This document shows, piece after piece, positions 1 through 7,641 of a stretch of DNA of 22,543 nucleotides. Within the stretch, counting starts at the first letter, position 1, and the number at the start of each line of letters is the position of its first letter. Below the pieces are notes generated by a model. It saw only the letters and a list, made by a program, of their open reading frames with translations. It was not told where the DNA came from and did not search any database. The stretch covers positions 1 through 22,543 of the forward strand of contig DAOTXW010000064.1 of assembly GCA_034435035.1 (NCBI GenBank), read 5' to 3'. This DNA is from JAHEME01 sp034435035 (GTDB lineage: Bacteria; Chloroflexota; Anaerolineae; Aggregatilineales; UBA3940). The position numbers and the translations under genes were made by a program.

Positions 1-112
1 GCTCCGGGGTGGGCGCGGGCGAGGTCGCCGCCGGGGCGCCGGGGGCGGCGCAGGCGAGGGCGGCCAGGGCGAGGACAAGCGGCATGACCAGAACACGACG
101 GTAGACAGTCAC
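1..112 (-). CDS. Partial exported protein or lipoprotein, N-terminus only
   Basis: Only the first 37 codons lie in the window; the gene continues past the left edge. The start is GTG at 112-110, with GGGAG seven bases upstream. The translation begins MTVYRRVLVMPLVLALAALA, a basic n-region followed by a hydrophobic core, then Cys and a Pro/Ala/Thr-rich stretch typical of the linker after a signal peptide. The residues before the Cys (A-L-A-C) are a poor lipobox, so a plain Sec signal is also possible. It lies downstream of the F0 genes on the same strand but beyond a terminator-like hairpin. Its function cannot be told from this fragment. Confidence 0.5.
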   Translation of the reverse strand, partial: MTVYRRVLVMPLVLALAALACAAPGAPAATSPAPTPE

Positions 113-175
113 GGTGATACTCCCATTAAAAGAAGATCAGGCCGGGGCGGACGCTGACGACCAACCATCGGCCTC

Positions 176-224
176 AGGAAAGATAACGCACAACCCCCCG
201 GAAGGGTTCCCGGCGGGCTGTGCG
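176..224 (-). terminator. Intrinsic terminator after the F0 operon
   Basis: The outer arms CGCACA (187-192) and TGTGCG (219-224) pair perfectly. Inside them CCC-C-CCGG (194-201) pairs with CCGG-C-GGG, with one C/C mismatch. On the minus strand the hairpin is followed by TTATCTTTCC, a T-rich tail. It begins 25 bases after the atpF stop codon, which fits the end of the transcript carrying subunits a, c and b. Confidence 0.6.
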
Positions 225-248
225 TGAAGGGCGAACGGCGCGTCGAAC

Positions 249-950
249 TCAGGACAGGGACGCGCGGAGGCCAGCCAGCTGAGCGCGGTAGCTGGCGTCG
301 ATCTCCTGAGCGCCGGAGCGCAGGACGACTCCACCCAGGATCGACGGATCGACGCGGAAAGCGACCTCAGCGCCGCCGAGGGTGCGGGTGAACTTCGCCT
401 TCTCGGCATCGGTGAGGGGGAGAGCGGTGATGACCGTCATGCTGTCACCGAGACGGCGGGCCTCCACGGGGACGGCGGCGAAGAAGTCCTCGATCACCTG
501 GCGCTGCTTCTTCTCATCGAGGTTGGCACCGATGAGATGATTGGCGGCGGCGAGGCTGAGAGCGATGATCTGGTCGCGCATCTCGGCAAGCTGGCGGTCG
601 CGCTCGCCGGTGGCTTCGGTCTGCGCCTGCTCGCGGATGCGCTGGGCCTCGGCGCGGGCCTCGGCGATGAGGGCCCTGGCGGCTTCCTCGGCGCGGGCGC
701 GGGCTTCGGCGGTGATGCGCTGGGCCTCGGCGCGGGCCTCATCGAGGAGCGCCTGGCGGTCGGTTTCGGCGCGAGCGAGGGCCTGCTCGGCCTCACGGGC
801 GTTATTGAGTCCCTCAGCGATGCGCTCGCGGCGCGCCTCGAGGGCATTGAGCAACGGCTGATAGAGGAGGCCCCGCAGCAAGAGCACCAGCAGGATGAAG
901 CCGATGATCTGGATCAGCAGGAGCCCTGCGTTAATACCTAGTGCTTCCAA
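249..950 (-). CDS. atpF: ATP synthase F0 subunit b fused to the C-terminal domain of delta
   Basis: This 233-residue protein is the peripheral stalk of the F-type ATP synthase. Residues about 6-28 form the single membrane anchor. Residues about 35-140 are a long Ala/Glu/Arg-rich coiled coil, as in subunit b. Subunit b is normally about 160 residues. Here the tail from about residue 170 reads as the C-terminal domain of delta/OSCP: an ITALPLTDAEK segment, then VDPSILGGVVLRSG and an IDASYRAQLAGLR end, matching the VDPSLIGGVVIRIGD..IDGS.R..L..L pattern of AtpH. The six-helix N-terminal domain of delta is missing. The start is TTG at 950-948, with GGAGG five bases upstream. It follows atpE by 39 bases and is the last gene before a terminator; no separate atpH or F1 gene follows within the window. 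Confidence 0.92.
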   Translation of the reverse strand: MEALGINAGLLLIQIIGFILLVLLLRGLLYQPLLNALEARRERIAEGLNNAREAEQALARAETDRQALLDEARAEAQRITAEARARAEEAARALIAEARAEAQRIREQAQTEATGERDRQLAEMRDQIIALSLAAANHLIGANLDEKKQRQVIEDFFAAVPVEARRLGDSMTVITALPLTDAEKAKFTRTLGGAEVAFRVDPSILGGVVLRSGAQEIDASYRAQLAGLRASLS

Positions 951-989
951 GTCTACCTCCGCTCTTGAAGCGTGAGCCGAACGCCGGCC

Positions 990-1229
990 TCAGCCGACGA
1001 CGAACATCAGGATCAGCGCAACCACGAGCGCGTAAATGGCGACAGACTCCGCGAAGACGATGCCCAGGATCATATTGGTCTGGATGGTGGGGGCGAAGTC
1101 GGGGTTGCGGCCCATCGCCTGGAGCGCGCCAGAGGCCACCAGGCCAATGCCGAGGCCGGGGCCGATCATACCGATAGCAGCCAGGCCAGCGCCGAGGTAC
1201 TTCAGAGCGGTGACGATATCGCCGGTCAT
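990..1229 (-). CDS. atpE: ATP synthase F0 subunit c
   Basis: This 79-residue proteolipid forms the rotor ring. It has two hydrophobic helices (about 10-38 and 53-78) joined by the polar loop GRNPD (40-44), the usual RQPD loop. The ion-binding carboxylate is Glu61 in FAESVAIY. Helix 1 has GPGLGIG, with Ile28 where sodium-translocating c subunits carry Gln (I. tartaricus Gln32). Ser62 is present, but the following Thr is Val. This argues for proton coupling, as an inference from motif rules. The ATG has AAGGAGG eleven bases upstream, preceded by an A/C/T-rich repetitive leader that may favour high translation. It lies between atpB and atpF. Confidence 0.96.
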   Translation of the reverse strand: MTGDIVTALKYLGAGLAAIGMIGPGLGIGLVASGALQAMGRNPDFAPTIQTNMILGIVFAESVAIYALVVALILMFVVG

Positions 1230-1248
1230 GTGTAAGCAATCCTCCTTA

Positions 1249-1285
1249 AGTAGCGGTTAGCGATTAGCGGACAGCGTTAGCCAGC
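1249..1285 (-). promoter_or_regulatory. Repetitive unstructured leader before atpE
   Basis: Read on the minus strand, the 81-base atpB-atpE gap carries repeated GCTAAC/GCTAATC/GCTAACC units running into the atpE Shine-Dalgarno. The nonamer CGCTAATCG also occurs in the gap upstream of nuoK (10316-10308). Subunit c is needed in many copies per complex, so a weakly structured segment here could act as a translation enhancer. That role is inference only. Confidence 0.25.
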
Positions 1286-1310
1286 CGCACGATCCGGAAA
1301 AACCGGGAGA

Positions 1311-2351
1311 TCAATGGTGCTCCTCGCCGCCGTGGCCGGTCATGGCCATAGCGGAGAACACCAGAGTCAGCATGAAGAACACATAGGCCTGGATCGTCCC
1401 CACGAAGATCTCGTAGGCATACAGGCCGGTTGGCAGAAGATACGGGACGAGCGAGCCGACGACGATCACCAGGACCGCGCCGCCGAAGATATTGCCGAGA
1501 AGACGGAAGGTGAGCGAGACGATCTTGATCGGCTCCAGGATGAGCTCAAGCAGGCCGACGCCGAAGTCCATGAAGCCCATGCCGCCGCGCTCGAGGGCGG
1601 CGACGTTGATGAACTTGCCGGCATAGGCGGCGCCCAGGCTGGAGAAGCCGAAGACCTGGATGGTGACGAAGGCGACGATGGCGAGGCCGAGCGGGAAATT
1701 GATGTCGGTGGCGGCGCCGCGCAGGAAGGGGGTGATGACGTAGCCGTGATGCTCCTCCCCGGCGGCGTCTTCGGCGGCGGATTCTTCCCCGGCGTGGGCC
1801 ACGCCCTCGCCCTCCGCAAAGGGGACGAGGTAGTAGATACCGGTGTTGCCGAGTTCGGCGCGGTCGAAGCTCTCATGGCCTTCGTCATGCGGCTCGTGCA
1901 GGAAGCCAACGCTCTCAAAGCCGGGGATCATCTTGGAGAGGTTGGCGGTGAGGATGAGCAGGAAGATGGTGGCAGCAATGGGAAAGATGCGGCGGGCATT
2001 GCGATGGCCGACGGTCTGCTCGGCAATGTTGTAGAGCAGCTCGATGACGGCTTCGACGGCATTGCCCAGGCCGCGGGGGACTTCGCCGCGGAGGCCGAGG
2101 CGGGCCAGCAGGGCGATCCCGATGAGGATCACGTAAGCGACCCAGGTATGCAAGAGGGTATTGGTGAGATAGACATTCTGGCCCGCGAGGGTGAAGAGCG
2201 GGGTCTTGGAAAGCGCCTCGCCGGGCAGGACGATGACGGGACGAATCTGCGTGGAGAAACCCAGGACGGTGTTAGTGAGCCAGGGCAGACCGGCGCAGAA
2301 GACGGCCACCACCACGACAATGCCCAGCAGCATCAGAAGCCCTTTATTCAT
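1311..2351 (-). CDS. atpB: ATP synthase F0 subunit a
   Basis: This 346-residue membrane protein forms the ion half-channels against the c-ring. The essential arginine is Arg283 in SLTFRLLGNIFGG, and the conserved Gln321 is in GTIQAYVFFMLTLVF. The segment RGAATDINFPLGLAIVAF (211-228) matches the conserved fourth-helix region. It is longer than the E. coli protein (about 270) because of an extended N-terminus and a loop of about 60 residues (147-207) rich in Glu, Asp and His. The C-terminus ends HGGEEHH. The start overlaps the stop of the upstream atpI-like gene (ATGA, 2351-2348), and GGAGGA lies upstream. It is followed by atpE in the standard a-c-b order. Confidence 0.96.
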   Translation of the reverse strand: MNKGLLMLLGIVVVVAVFCAGLPWLTNTVLGFSTQIRPVIVLPGEALSKTPLFTLAGQNVYLTNTLLHTWVAYVILIGIALLARLGLRGEVPRGLGNAVEAVIELLYNIAEQTVGHRNARRIFPIAATIFLLILTANLSKMIPGFESVGFLHEPHDEGHESFDRAELGNTGIYYLVPFAEGEGVAHAGEESAAEDAAGEEHHGYVITPFLRGAATDINFPLGLAIVAFVTIQVFGFSSLGAAYAGKFINVAALERGGMGFMDFGVGLLELILEPIKIVSLTFRLLGNIFGGAVLVIVVGSLVPYLLPTGLYAYEIFVGTIQAYVFFMLTLVFSAMAMTGHGGEEHH

Positions 2352-2677
2352 TCAGAGCGATCCTCCTCGTCGTCATCAGCCAGGGCGGCCCGGGGGCGGC
2401 CCTGATGCGTCAGAAGCGCGTAATCCTGCTGATTGAGGCGGCGCGCGGCACGCACCGCGAGCCAGGCGAGACCGATCATCAGCACCACGCCCAGCGGAAT
2501 GGCCAGGCAGGTGAGGCCCAGGACGAAGCCGGGGGCGGTGCCCAGGGCGGCATCGAGCCGGCGGCCAGCGATCACCGCGGCCACGATCAGGAGCGCGGCG
2601 GGGAAGCCACCCAGGCCGGCCAGGGCAGCGACTCCGACCGAGCGCAGGAACGAGCGCTGTGCGGCACTATCGGCCAC
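2348..2677 (-). CDS. AtpI/AtpZ-like ATP synthase accessory membrane protein
   Basis: A small protein of 109 residues with two predicted membrane helices and a charged C-terminal tail (DDDEEDRSE). The segment between and into the second helix, AGRRLDAALGTAPGF, resembles the G-x-x-LD...GT-P pattern of AtpI/AtpZ-type proteins, which lie at the head of F-type ATP synthase operons and assist c-ring assembly or ion supply. Position agrees: first gene of the unit, overlapping atpB by four bases. I chose GTG at 2677-2675, with GGAGG four bases before it. A TTG 21 codons upstream keeps the frame open but coincides with the -35 box of a strong promoter, so it cannot be translated from that promoter. 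Family assignment rests on context and the short motif. Confidence 0.65.
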   Translation of the reverse strand: MADSAAQRSFLRSVGVAALAGLGGFPAALLIVAAVIAGRRLDAALGTAPGFVLGLTCLAIPLGVVLMIGLAWLAVRAARRLNQQDYALLTHQGRPRAALADDDEEDRSE

Positions 2678-2711
2678 GATGCCTCCGGCAGTCTCCGAGC
2701 CGGGCGCGGAG

Positions 2712-2740
2712 ATATTAGCACAGGCAGACAAAGCGGTCAA
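2712..2740 (-). promoter_or_regulatory. Sigma-70-type promoter of the F0 operon
   Basis: On the minus strand TTGACC (2740-2735) and TAATAT (2717-2712) are separated by exactly 17 bases. Each box is within one or two bases of consensus. Transcription would begin near 2705, giving a leader of about 28 bases before the GTG of the atpI-like gene. The match is unusually good for DNA this GC-rich. Confidence 0.7.
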
Positions 2741-2770
2741 ACTTTGTCCAATTCTTCACAGGTTCCAGCG

Positions 2771-2827
2771 GGCAGCGACGGCTGCCCCGGCTCTGGCCTT
2801 CCCGCGGCTCCCTCAGCGTGCTGAGGG
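2771..2827 (-). terminator. Tandem hairpins at the end of the nuo operon
   Basis: Two perfect inverted repeats lie between the nuoN stop and the F0 promoter. CCCTCAGC (2810-2817) and GCTGAGGG (2820-2827) have 8-base arms and begin eight bases after the stop. GGCAGC (2771-2776) and GCTGCC (2781-2786) flank a 4-base loop. Neither is followed by a T tract on the minus strand, so factor-dependent termination or 3'-end protection is as likely as intrinsic termination. Confidence 0.4.
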
Positions 2828-2834
2828 GGAAACA

Positions 2835-4331
2835 TCACGGGACGAGCGCGATGCTGGATGCGGCGCTGAGCGCCCAGTCAAACCAGGGGCCGGCGACCGT
2901 CCCCATGACGATGAGGGCGGCACAGGCCAGGAACAGGACTACCCCGTAGGCGCCGGGGAGGACGATCGGGCGGGTGTCCTCGACCGGATCGACGTACATG
3001 ACCTTGATGACGGTCAGATAGTAGTAGAGCGCGACGATGGCGTTCAGGACGCCGATGACAGCGAGCCAGACATAGCCGGCCTCGACGGCGGCGGCGAACA
3101 GGAAGAACTTGCCGAAAAAGCCCGCCAGCGGGGGGACGCCCGCCAGCGAAAGCAGCGCCAGCACCAGCGCGAGCGCCAGGTAAGGGGATCGGCGGGCCAG
3201 GCCGGCGAAGCTGCGGATCTCATCGGAGGCGCCGGTGTTGCTGACGGCGATGACGACGGCGAAGGCGGCGATGTTGGTGAGCACATACATCAGCATGTAG
3301 AAGGCGACCGAAGCCACGCCGAGATCGGTGCGGGTGAGCGCGACCACGCCCATCAGAGTGTAGCCGGCCTGCGCAATGGAACTGTAAGCCAGCATGCGCT
3401 TGATATTCCGCTGCACCAGCGCAAGCAGATTGCCGAGGGTCATGGTGACGACGGCCATGGCAGCCAGCAGGCCCGTCCAGGCCGGGGCGGCGGCCTCCGG
3501 CCAGACGGCGGAGAAGACGCGCACGAGGAGGGCGAAGCTGGCAGCCTTGCTGGCCGTGCTGATGAAGGCCGTCACCGGCGTGGGCGCGCCCTCGTAGACA
3601 TCGGGGGTCCAGAAGTGGAAGGGGACGGCGGCGACCTTGAAGCCGAAGCCGGCCACCACCAGCAGCAGGGCCAGGATCAAGCCGAAGACGCCAACCGGGC
3701 CGCTGCCGACCAGATCGGCGAGGGGGCGGGCCAGCTCATAGATGCCGGTGGTGCCGGTGAAGCCATACAGCAGGCTGAGGCCGTACAGCAAAAGGCCGGC
3801 GGTGAAGGAGCCGAACAGGTAATACTTGAGGCCGGCCTCGGTGCTGCGCGGCGCATCGCGCAGGAAGCCCGCCAGGACATACAGGCAGATGGAGGCCGTC
3901 TCCAGGGCGAGGAAGGCCATGATCAGGTCGCTGGCGGCGCTCATGAGCGTCATGCCGAGGGTGGCGACGATCAGGATGCCGTAGAACTCACCCTGACGGC
4001 CCACGCCGGGCACATCGAGGGCGATGAGGGCGGTGAGCGCGCCGGCGATCAGGATCATGGTGCGGAAGATCAGGGCGAGCATATCGTAACGCAGCATGCC
4101 GCCCAGGACGGGTCCGCTGAAGGCCGGGCTGCCGACCGCGGCCAGCCCGACCGCCAGGTTGAGAACCATCACCAGAAGCATGCCCACCCCGGCGACGATG
4201 CCAACCGTCCGGCGGCGGGCCGGGTTGAGGAACAGGTCAACCGTCAGGACGACCAGCAGGAGGAGGGTGAGGCCGATCTCCGAGACGATCGGGACGACGG
4301 CCTGCACGAATGAAGTGGGTTCAGTAAACAA
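2835..4331 (-). CDS. nuoN: NADH-quinone oxidoreductase subunit N
   Basis: This 498-residue antiporter-like subunit of the complex I membrane arm sits next to the quinone module. The residues expected for proton transfer are present: Glu144 in LALETAS (TM5), Lys232 in GFGFKVAAVPFHFW (TM7), Lys262 in STASKAASF (TM8) and Lys408 in AGFFGKFF (TM12). The motif FHFWTPDVYEGAPTPVTAF is typical of NuoN rather than NuoM or NuoL. Translation starts at TTG 4331-4329, directly abutting the TAG of the upstream nuoM gene; GGGAGGTG lies five bases before it, which supports this start over later ones. It is the last gene of the nuo cluster and is followed by hairpins and the F0 promoter. Confidence 0.97.
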   Translation of the reverse strand: MFTEPTSFVQAVVPIVSEIGLTLLLLVVLTVDLFLNPARRRTVGIVAGVGMLLVMVLNLAVGLAAVGSPAFSGPVLGGMLRYDMLALIFRTMILIAGALTALIALDVPGVGRQGEFYGILIVATLGMTLMSAASDLIMAFLALETASICLYVLAGFLRDAPRSTEAGLKYYLFGSFTAGLLLYGLSLLYGFTGTTGIYELARPLADLVGSGPVGVFGLILALLLVVAGFGFKVAAVPFHFWTPDVYEGAPTPVTAFISTASKAASFALLVRVFSAVWPEAAAPAWTGLLAAMAVVTMTLGNLLALVQRNIKRMLAYSSIAQAGYTLMGVVALTRTDLGVASVAFYMLMYVLTNIAAFAVVIAVSNTGASDEIRSFAGLARRSPYLALALVLALLSLAGVPPLAGFFGKFFLFAAAVEAGYVWLAVIGVLNAIVALYYYLTVIKVMYVDPVEDTRPIVLPGAYGVVLFLACAALIVMGTVAGPWFDWALSAASSIALVP

Positions 4332-5948
4332 CTACGCACCTCCCAACAGGCGAGCGATGGGCTCCATGCCATACTGGACCATCGGCTGCATGATCGACGG
4401 GAAGACGCCCACGGCGATGAGCCAGAAGGCCAGAATGCCGAGGGCCACTTTGTCGAGCGCGGTCACGTCGCCCACCTCGCCGTGCCACTTCTGCTCATCG
4501 AACTCGCCGAAGAAGACGCGCTGCACGACGCGCAGGACATAAGCGGCGGTCACCACCACGCCCGTGATGGACAGGATGGCGATCAGGCCGTAGTAGGGCG
4601 CGATCGTCCGGCCAGCCTGCCAGAGGCCCATGAAGATGGGGAACTCGGCGACGAAGCCGGAGAAGCCGGGCATGCCCATGCTGACCAGGCCACCGACGAT
4701 GAAGGCGAGGGCGACCAGGGGCATGCGGTGCCAGAACCCGCCCAGCGATGGGATATCGCGGGTGTGGGCGCGGTCGTAGACCATGCCGACCGAAGCAAAG
4801 AAGAGAGCCGTCATGACGCCGTGGCTGAACATCTGGAGGCCGGCGCCGGTGAGGCCGGTGAGATTCATGGTGGCCCAGCCGAGGCTGACGAGGCCCATGT
4901 GCGACACGGAGGAGAAGCCGATGACGTACTTGAAGTCGCGCTGGACCATGGCGATCAGGGAGCCGTAGACGACGTTGATCAGGGCCAGGAAGACGAGCCA
5001 GGGCAGATGCGTGATGGCGCCCTGAGGCAGGAGCATGACGGCGACGCGCAGGGCGGAGTAAGCGCCGAGCTTCATCAGGACGCCGGCGTGGATCATCGAG
5101 ACGGCGGTGGGAGCGGCGACGTGGCCGTCAGGACTCCAGTTGTGGAAGGGGAACACGCCGGCCAGGATGCCGAAGCCCAGGAAGATGAAGGGGAACCAGA
5201 CCCGGGCGAAAGATGCCACGCCCAGGCCGAAGGGCATGCGCATGTAGGGCCGATCGAAGATGCCGGCATCGCGGGCCTGCATCAGATCGAGCAGGCTGAA
5301 GCTACCCTGCATGCCGGCGCTTTCCATGAAGAAGTACATGGCGATGACGCCGACCAGGGCGACGACGGAGCCGATCAGGATATAGAGGGTGAGCTTCATG
5401 GCGGCGTATTCGCGGGTGACCTTCCAGCCCCAGGTGGCGATCAGGATGTACATGGGGAAGATGGCCAGCTCGTAAAAGAAGAAGAGCAGGAAGACATCCA
5501 GGGCGACGAAGACGCCGTAGACGCCCGCGGTGAGGAGCATGAAGTAGGCGAAGAACTCACGGGGGCGGTCGCTGATGCCCCAGGAGATCAGGACGCCGCA
5601 GAAGGAAGCCAGGCCGGTGAGCAGGACCATGGGGGCGCTGATGCCATCGACGCCCATGTGGTAGCCGATGCCGATCTGCGGAACCCAGGGCCAGGGGCCA
5701 TCTTCATAGAAGAAGGGGCCAGCCAGGCCGGCGCTGTAGGCGCTGTTGACGCCAAAATAGACGAACAGGCCGAGGAGGAGGCTGATGAAGGTGGCGGCCG
5801 CCGCCAGCGATCGGATGCCGGTGCGGAGGGCGGCGATGCGCTCCTTATCCGCGACGGGGTCCATCTTACCCTCATCCGGCATGAGGAAGAGGATGATGGC
5901 CGCCACGATAGGCGCGAAGGTGATGACGGTCAGGAATGGAAAGTTCAT
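4332..5948 (-). CDS. nuoM2: Second NuoM paralogue of complex I
   Basis: This 538-residue antiporter-like subunit is the second of two consecutive NuoM-type genes. It keeps Glu160 (FFFYELAIFPM, TM5), Lys293 (GVLMKLGAYS, TM8) and Glu435 (GFVAEF, TM12). The TM7 lysine of NuoM (E. coli Lys234) is replaced: the aligned segment is GFGILAGVFPFHNW, with Leu262 in the lysine position and no other Lys in that helix. The motif WSPDGHVAAPTAVSM also differs from the WLPDAHTEAPTAGSM of its neighbour, so the two copies are old paralogues, not a recent duplication. ATG has AGGA seven bases upstream. It lies 60 bases after nuoM1, with a hairpin in the gap, and abuts nuoN. Confidence 0.95.
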   Translation of the reverse strand: MNFPFLTVITFAPIVAAIILFLMPDEGKMDPVADKERIAALRTGIRSLAAAATFISLLLGLFVYFGVNSAYSAGLAGPFFYEDGPWPWVPQIGIGYHMGVDGISAPMVLLTGLASFCGVLISWGISDRPREFFAYFMLLTAGVYGVFVALDVFLLFFFYELAIFPMYILIATWGWKVTREYAAMKLTLYILIGSVVALVGVIAMYFFMESAGMQGSFSLLDLMQARDAGIFDRPYMRMPFGLGVASFARVWFPFIFLGFGILAGVFPFHNWSPDGHVAAPTAVSMIHAGVLMKLGAYSALRVAVMLLPQGAITHLPWLVFLALINVVYGSLIAMVQRDFKYVIGFSSVSHMGLVSLGWATMNLTGLTGAGLQMFSHGVMTALFFASVGMVYDRAHTRDIPSLGGFWHRMPLVALAFIVGGLVSMGMPGFSGFVAEFPIFMGLWQAGRTIAPYYGLIAILSITGVVVTAAYVLRVVQRVFFGEFDEQKWHGEVGDVTALDKVALGILAFWLIAVGVFPSIMQPMVQYGMEPIARLLGGA

Positions 5949-5975
5949 ACGAGCATCCTATGCTTGATGCGTCGA

Positions 5976-5997
5976 TGAGGCGCCGCAGCGCGCCTCA
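5976..5997 (-). other. Intercistronic hairpin between the nuoM genes
   Basis: TGAGGCGC (5976-5983) and GCGCCTCA (5990-5997) are perfect 8-base arms around a 6-base loop, starting 11 bases past the nuoM1 stop. No T tract follows. It could protect the 3' end of upstream mRNA or tune expression of the second copy. Confidence 0.45.
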
Positions 5998-6008
5998 CCC
6001 GGCCGCGA

Positions 6009-7604
6009 TCAGGAAAGCAACCGGGTCACCGTATCGTTGATCACCCGGACGAGCCAGGTGGGGTAGACCCCGATAACCCCCATCAGAACGAGCAGCGGGG
6101 CCATAGCCAGACCCTCGCGGAAGGTGATCTCCAGCGAACGGCCATGCGCCATCTCGACGGCGTCGGCGTTGAGCGGGCCGTGGAGGACATGGCGGATGGC
6201 CTTGAGGATATAGGCGCCGGTGAAGAGCAGGCCGATCATGCTGATGGCGGTCATGAGGGTGAAGATCGGCGTCTGCTGGGCACCGACGGGCCAGACGCCC
6301 CGGATGACCATGAACTCGCTGACGAAGCCGTTGAGACCGGGCAAGCCCAGGGAGGACATCGAGGCGAAGATCAGGATACCGCCGTAGACCGGCGCGACCA
6401 CCCACAGCCCGCCCATCTTCGTGAGATCGCGCGTGTGGATCCGGTCATAGATCATGCCGACCAGGGCGAACATGGCGGCGGCGCTGATGCCGTGGTTGAA
6501 CATCTGCAGGACAGCGCCATTGGCGGCAATGATGGCATCGAAGCTGTGCTCGGGGCTGTACTGCGCGTCCAGGCCGACCCAGCCGGCAGCGGCGATGGCC
6601 AGGACCACGAAGCCCATGTGATTGACCGAGCTGTAGGCCACCAGGCGCTTGAAGTCGGTCTGGCCGAAGGAGGCGAAGGCGCCGAAGACGATGGCGAGCA
6701 TCGCCAGGACGGCCAGCACCGGGGCGAAGTTGTGGGCCGGGACGGGGAACAGCGGCAGCACCAGGCGCAGGAAGCCGTAGGCGCCGAGCTTGAGCAGGAC
6801 GCCGGCCAGGATCATGGAGCCGGCGGTCGGGGCTTCGGTGTGGGCGTCGGGCAGCCAGGTATGGAACGGCCAGACGGGGACCTTGATGGCAAAGGCGATG
6901 GTGAAGAGCCAGAAGGTGACGTTCTTGATGACGGTGATGCCGATGCCGAGGAGCTGGAAGCCCTCATCGCCGCCGAAGCCGGGCCAGCGCACCATCAGCT
7001 CGGTCATATCGAAGGTGCCCATCAGCAGGCCCATGAGCTGGATGCTGAGCAGCAGGCCGAGGGATCCGGCCATGGTGTAGATGAAGAACTTGAAGCTGGC
7101 GTACTGGCGGTTGGCGCTGCCCCACAGGTTGATCAGGAAGTACATGGGGACAAGGCCGAACTCCCAGAAGACGAAGAACAGGAGCAGGTCGAGGGAGACA
7201 AAGACGCCGAGCATGCCCATCTCGAGCAGGAGGAAGAGCGCCATGTAGAGCTTGACGCGCTCCTGAATGCTCCAGGAGATGAGGACGGCCAGCGGGGTGA
7301 GCAGGGTGGTCAGGATGACCATGGTCAGGCTGATGCCATCAATGCCGACATGGTAGCTGCTGTTGAGGAGCGGGAACCAGACGGCCCGCTGCTCGAAGCA
7401 GGCGCGGGCCACGATGTCGTGGCAGGGATCGGCCTGGAACCAGAGCCACATCTGGACCGAAAGGGCCAGCGGGACGAGGCTGACCAGCAGGGTGACCCAG
7501 CGGGCCAGGCCCCGGCGCTCACGGGGGAGCAGCAGGACGATCAGCGCCCCCAGCAGAGGGGTGAAGGTGATGAGCGTCAGCAGGTTTTGGTGAATGAATT
7601 GCAT
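6009..7604 (-). CDS. nuoM: NADH-quinone oxidoreductase subunit M, first copy
   Basis: This 531-residue antiporter-like proton pump of complex I has the full set of NuoM residues: Glu148 in FFVFWEFGLVPMYF (TM5), Lys241 in AFAIKVPVWPFHTW (TM7), Lys272 in GVLLKLGAYG (TM8) and Glu430 in GFVSEF (TM12). WLPDAHTEAPTAGSMILA is the standard NuoM signature. The ATG has GAGAGGG nine bases upstream. It lies 37 bases after nuoL and is followed by a second, divergent NuoM gene. This copy looks like the canonical NuoM, and its neighbour like the extra subunit. Confidence 0.97.
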   Translation of the reverse strand: MQFIHQNLLTLITFTPLLGALIVLLLPRERRGLARWVTLLVSLVPLALSVQMWLWFQADPCHDIVARACFEQRAVWFPLLNSSYHVGIDGISLTMVILTTLLTPLAVLISWSIQERVKLYMALFLLLEMGMLGVFVSLDLLLFFVFWEFGLVPMYFLINLWGSANRQYASFKFFIYTMAGSLGLLLSIQLMGLLMGTFDMTELMVRWPGFGGDEGFQLLGIGITVIKNVTFWLFTIAFAIKVPVWPFHTWLPDAHTEAPTAGSMILAGVLLKLGAYGFLRLVLPLFPVPAHNFAPVLAVLAMLAIVFGAFASFGQTDFKRLVAYSSVNHMGFVVLAIAAAGWVGLDAQYSPEHSFDAIIAANGAVLQMFNHGISAAAMFALVGMIYDRIHTRDLTKMGGLWVVAPVYGGILIFASMSSLGLPGLNGFVSEFMVIRGVWPVGAQQTPIFTLMTAISMIGLLFTGAYILKAIRHVLHGPLNADAVEMAHGRSLEITFREGLAMAPLLVLMGVIGVYPTWLVRVINDTVTRLLS

Positions 7605-7641
7605 CGAGGCTTACCCTCTCAGAGCCAGACAACCGGGCGCA

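Noticed and set aside
1291..1306. CCGG-AAAAA-CCGG near the atpB stop as a terminator
   Set aside because: The stem is only four bases and there is no T tract in the transcribed direction; atpE and atpF should be co-transcribed with atpB.
2405..4313. Very long plus-strand frame opposite nuoN and the atpI-like gene
   Set aside because: It is Gly/Asp/Glu/His/Arg-rich low-complexity protein, antisense to a certain gene; it arises from GC-rich codon use and has no ribosome site or family motif.
4332..7604. Two nuoM genes as a recent duplication or assembly error
   Set aside because: The proteins differ in length, in most residues and in signature motifs, so they are long-separated paralogues.
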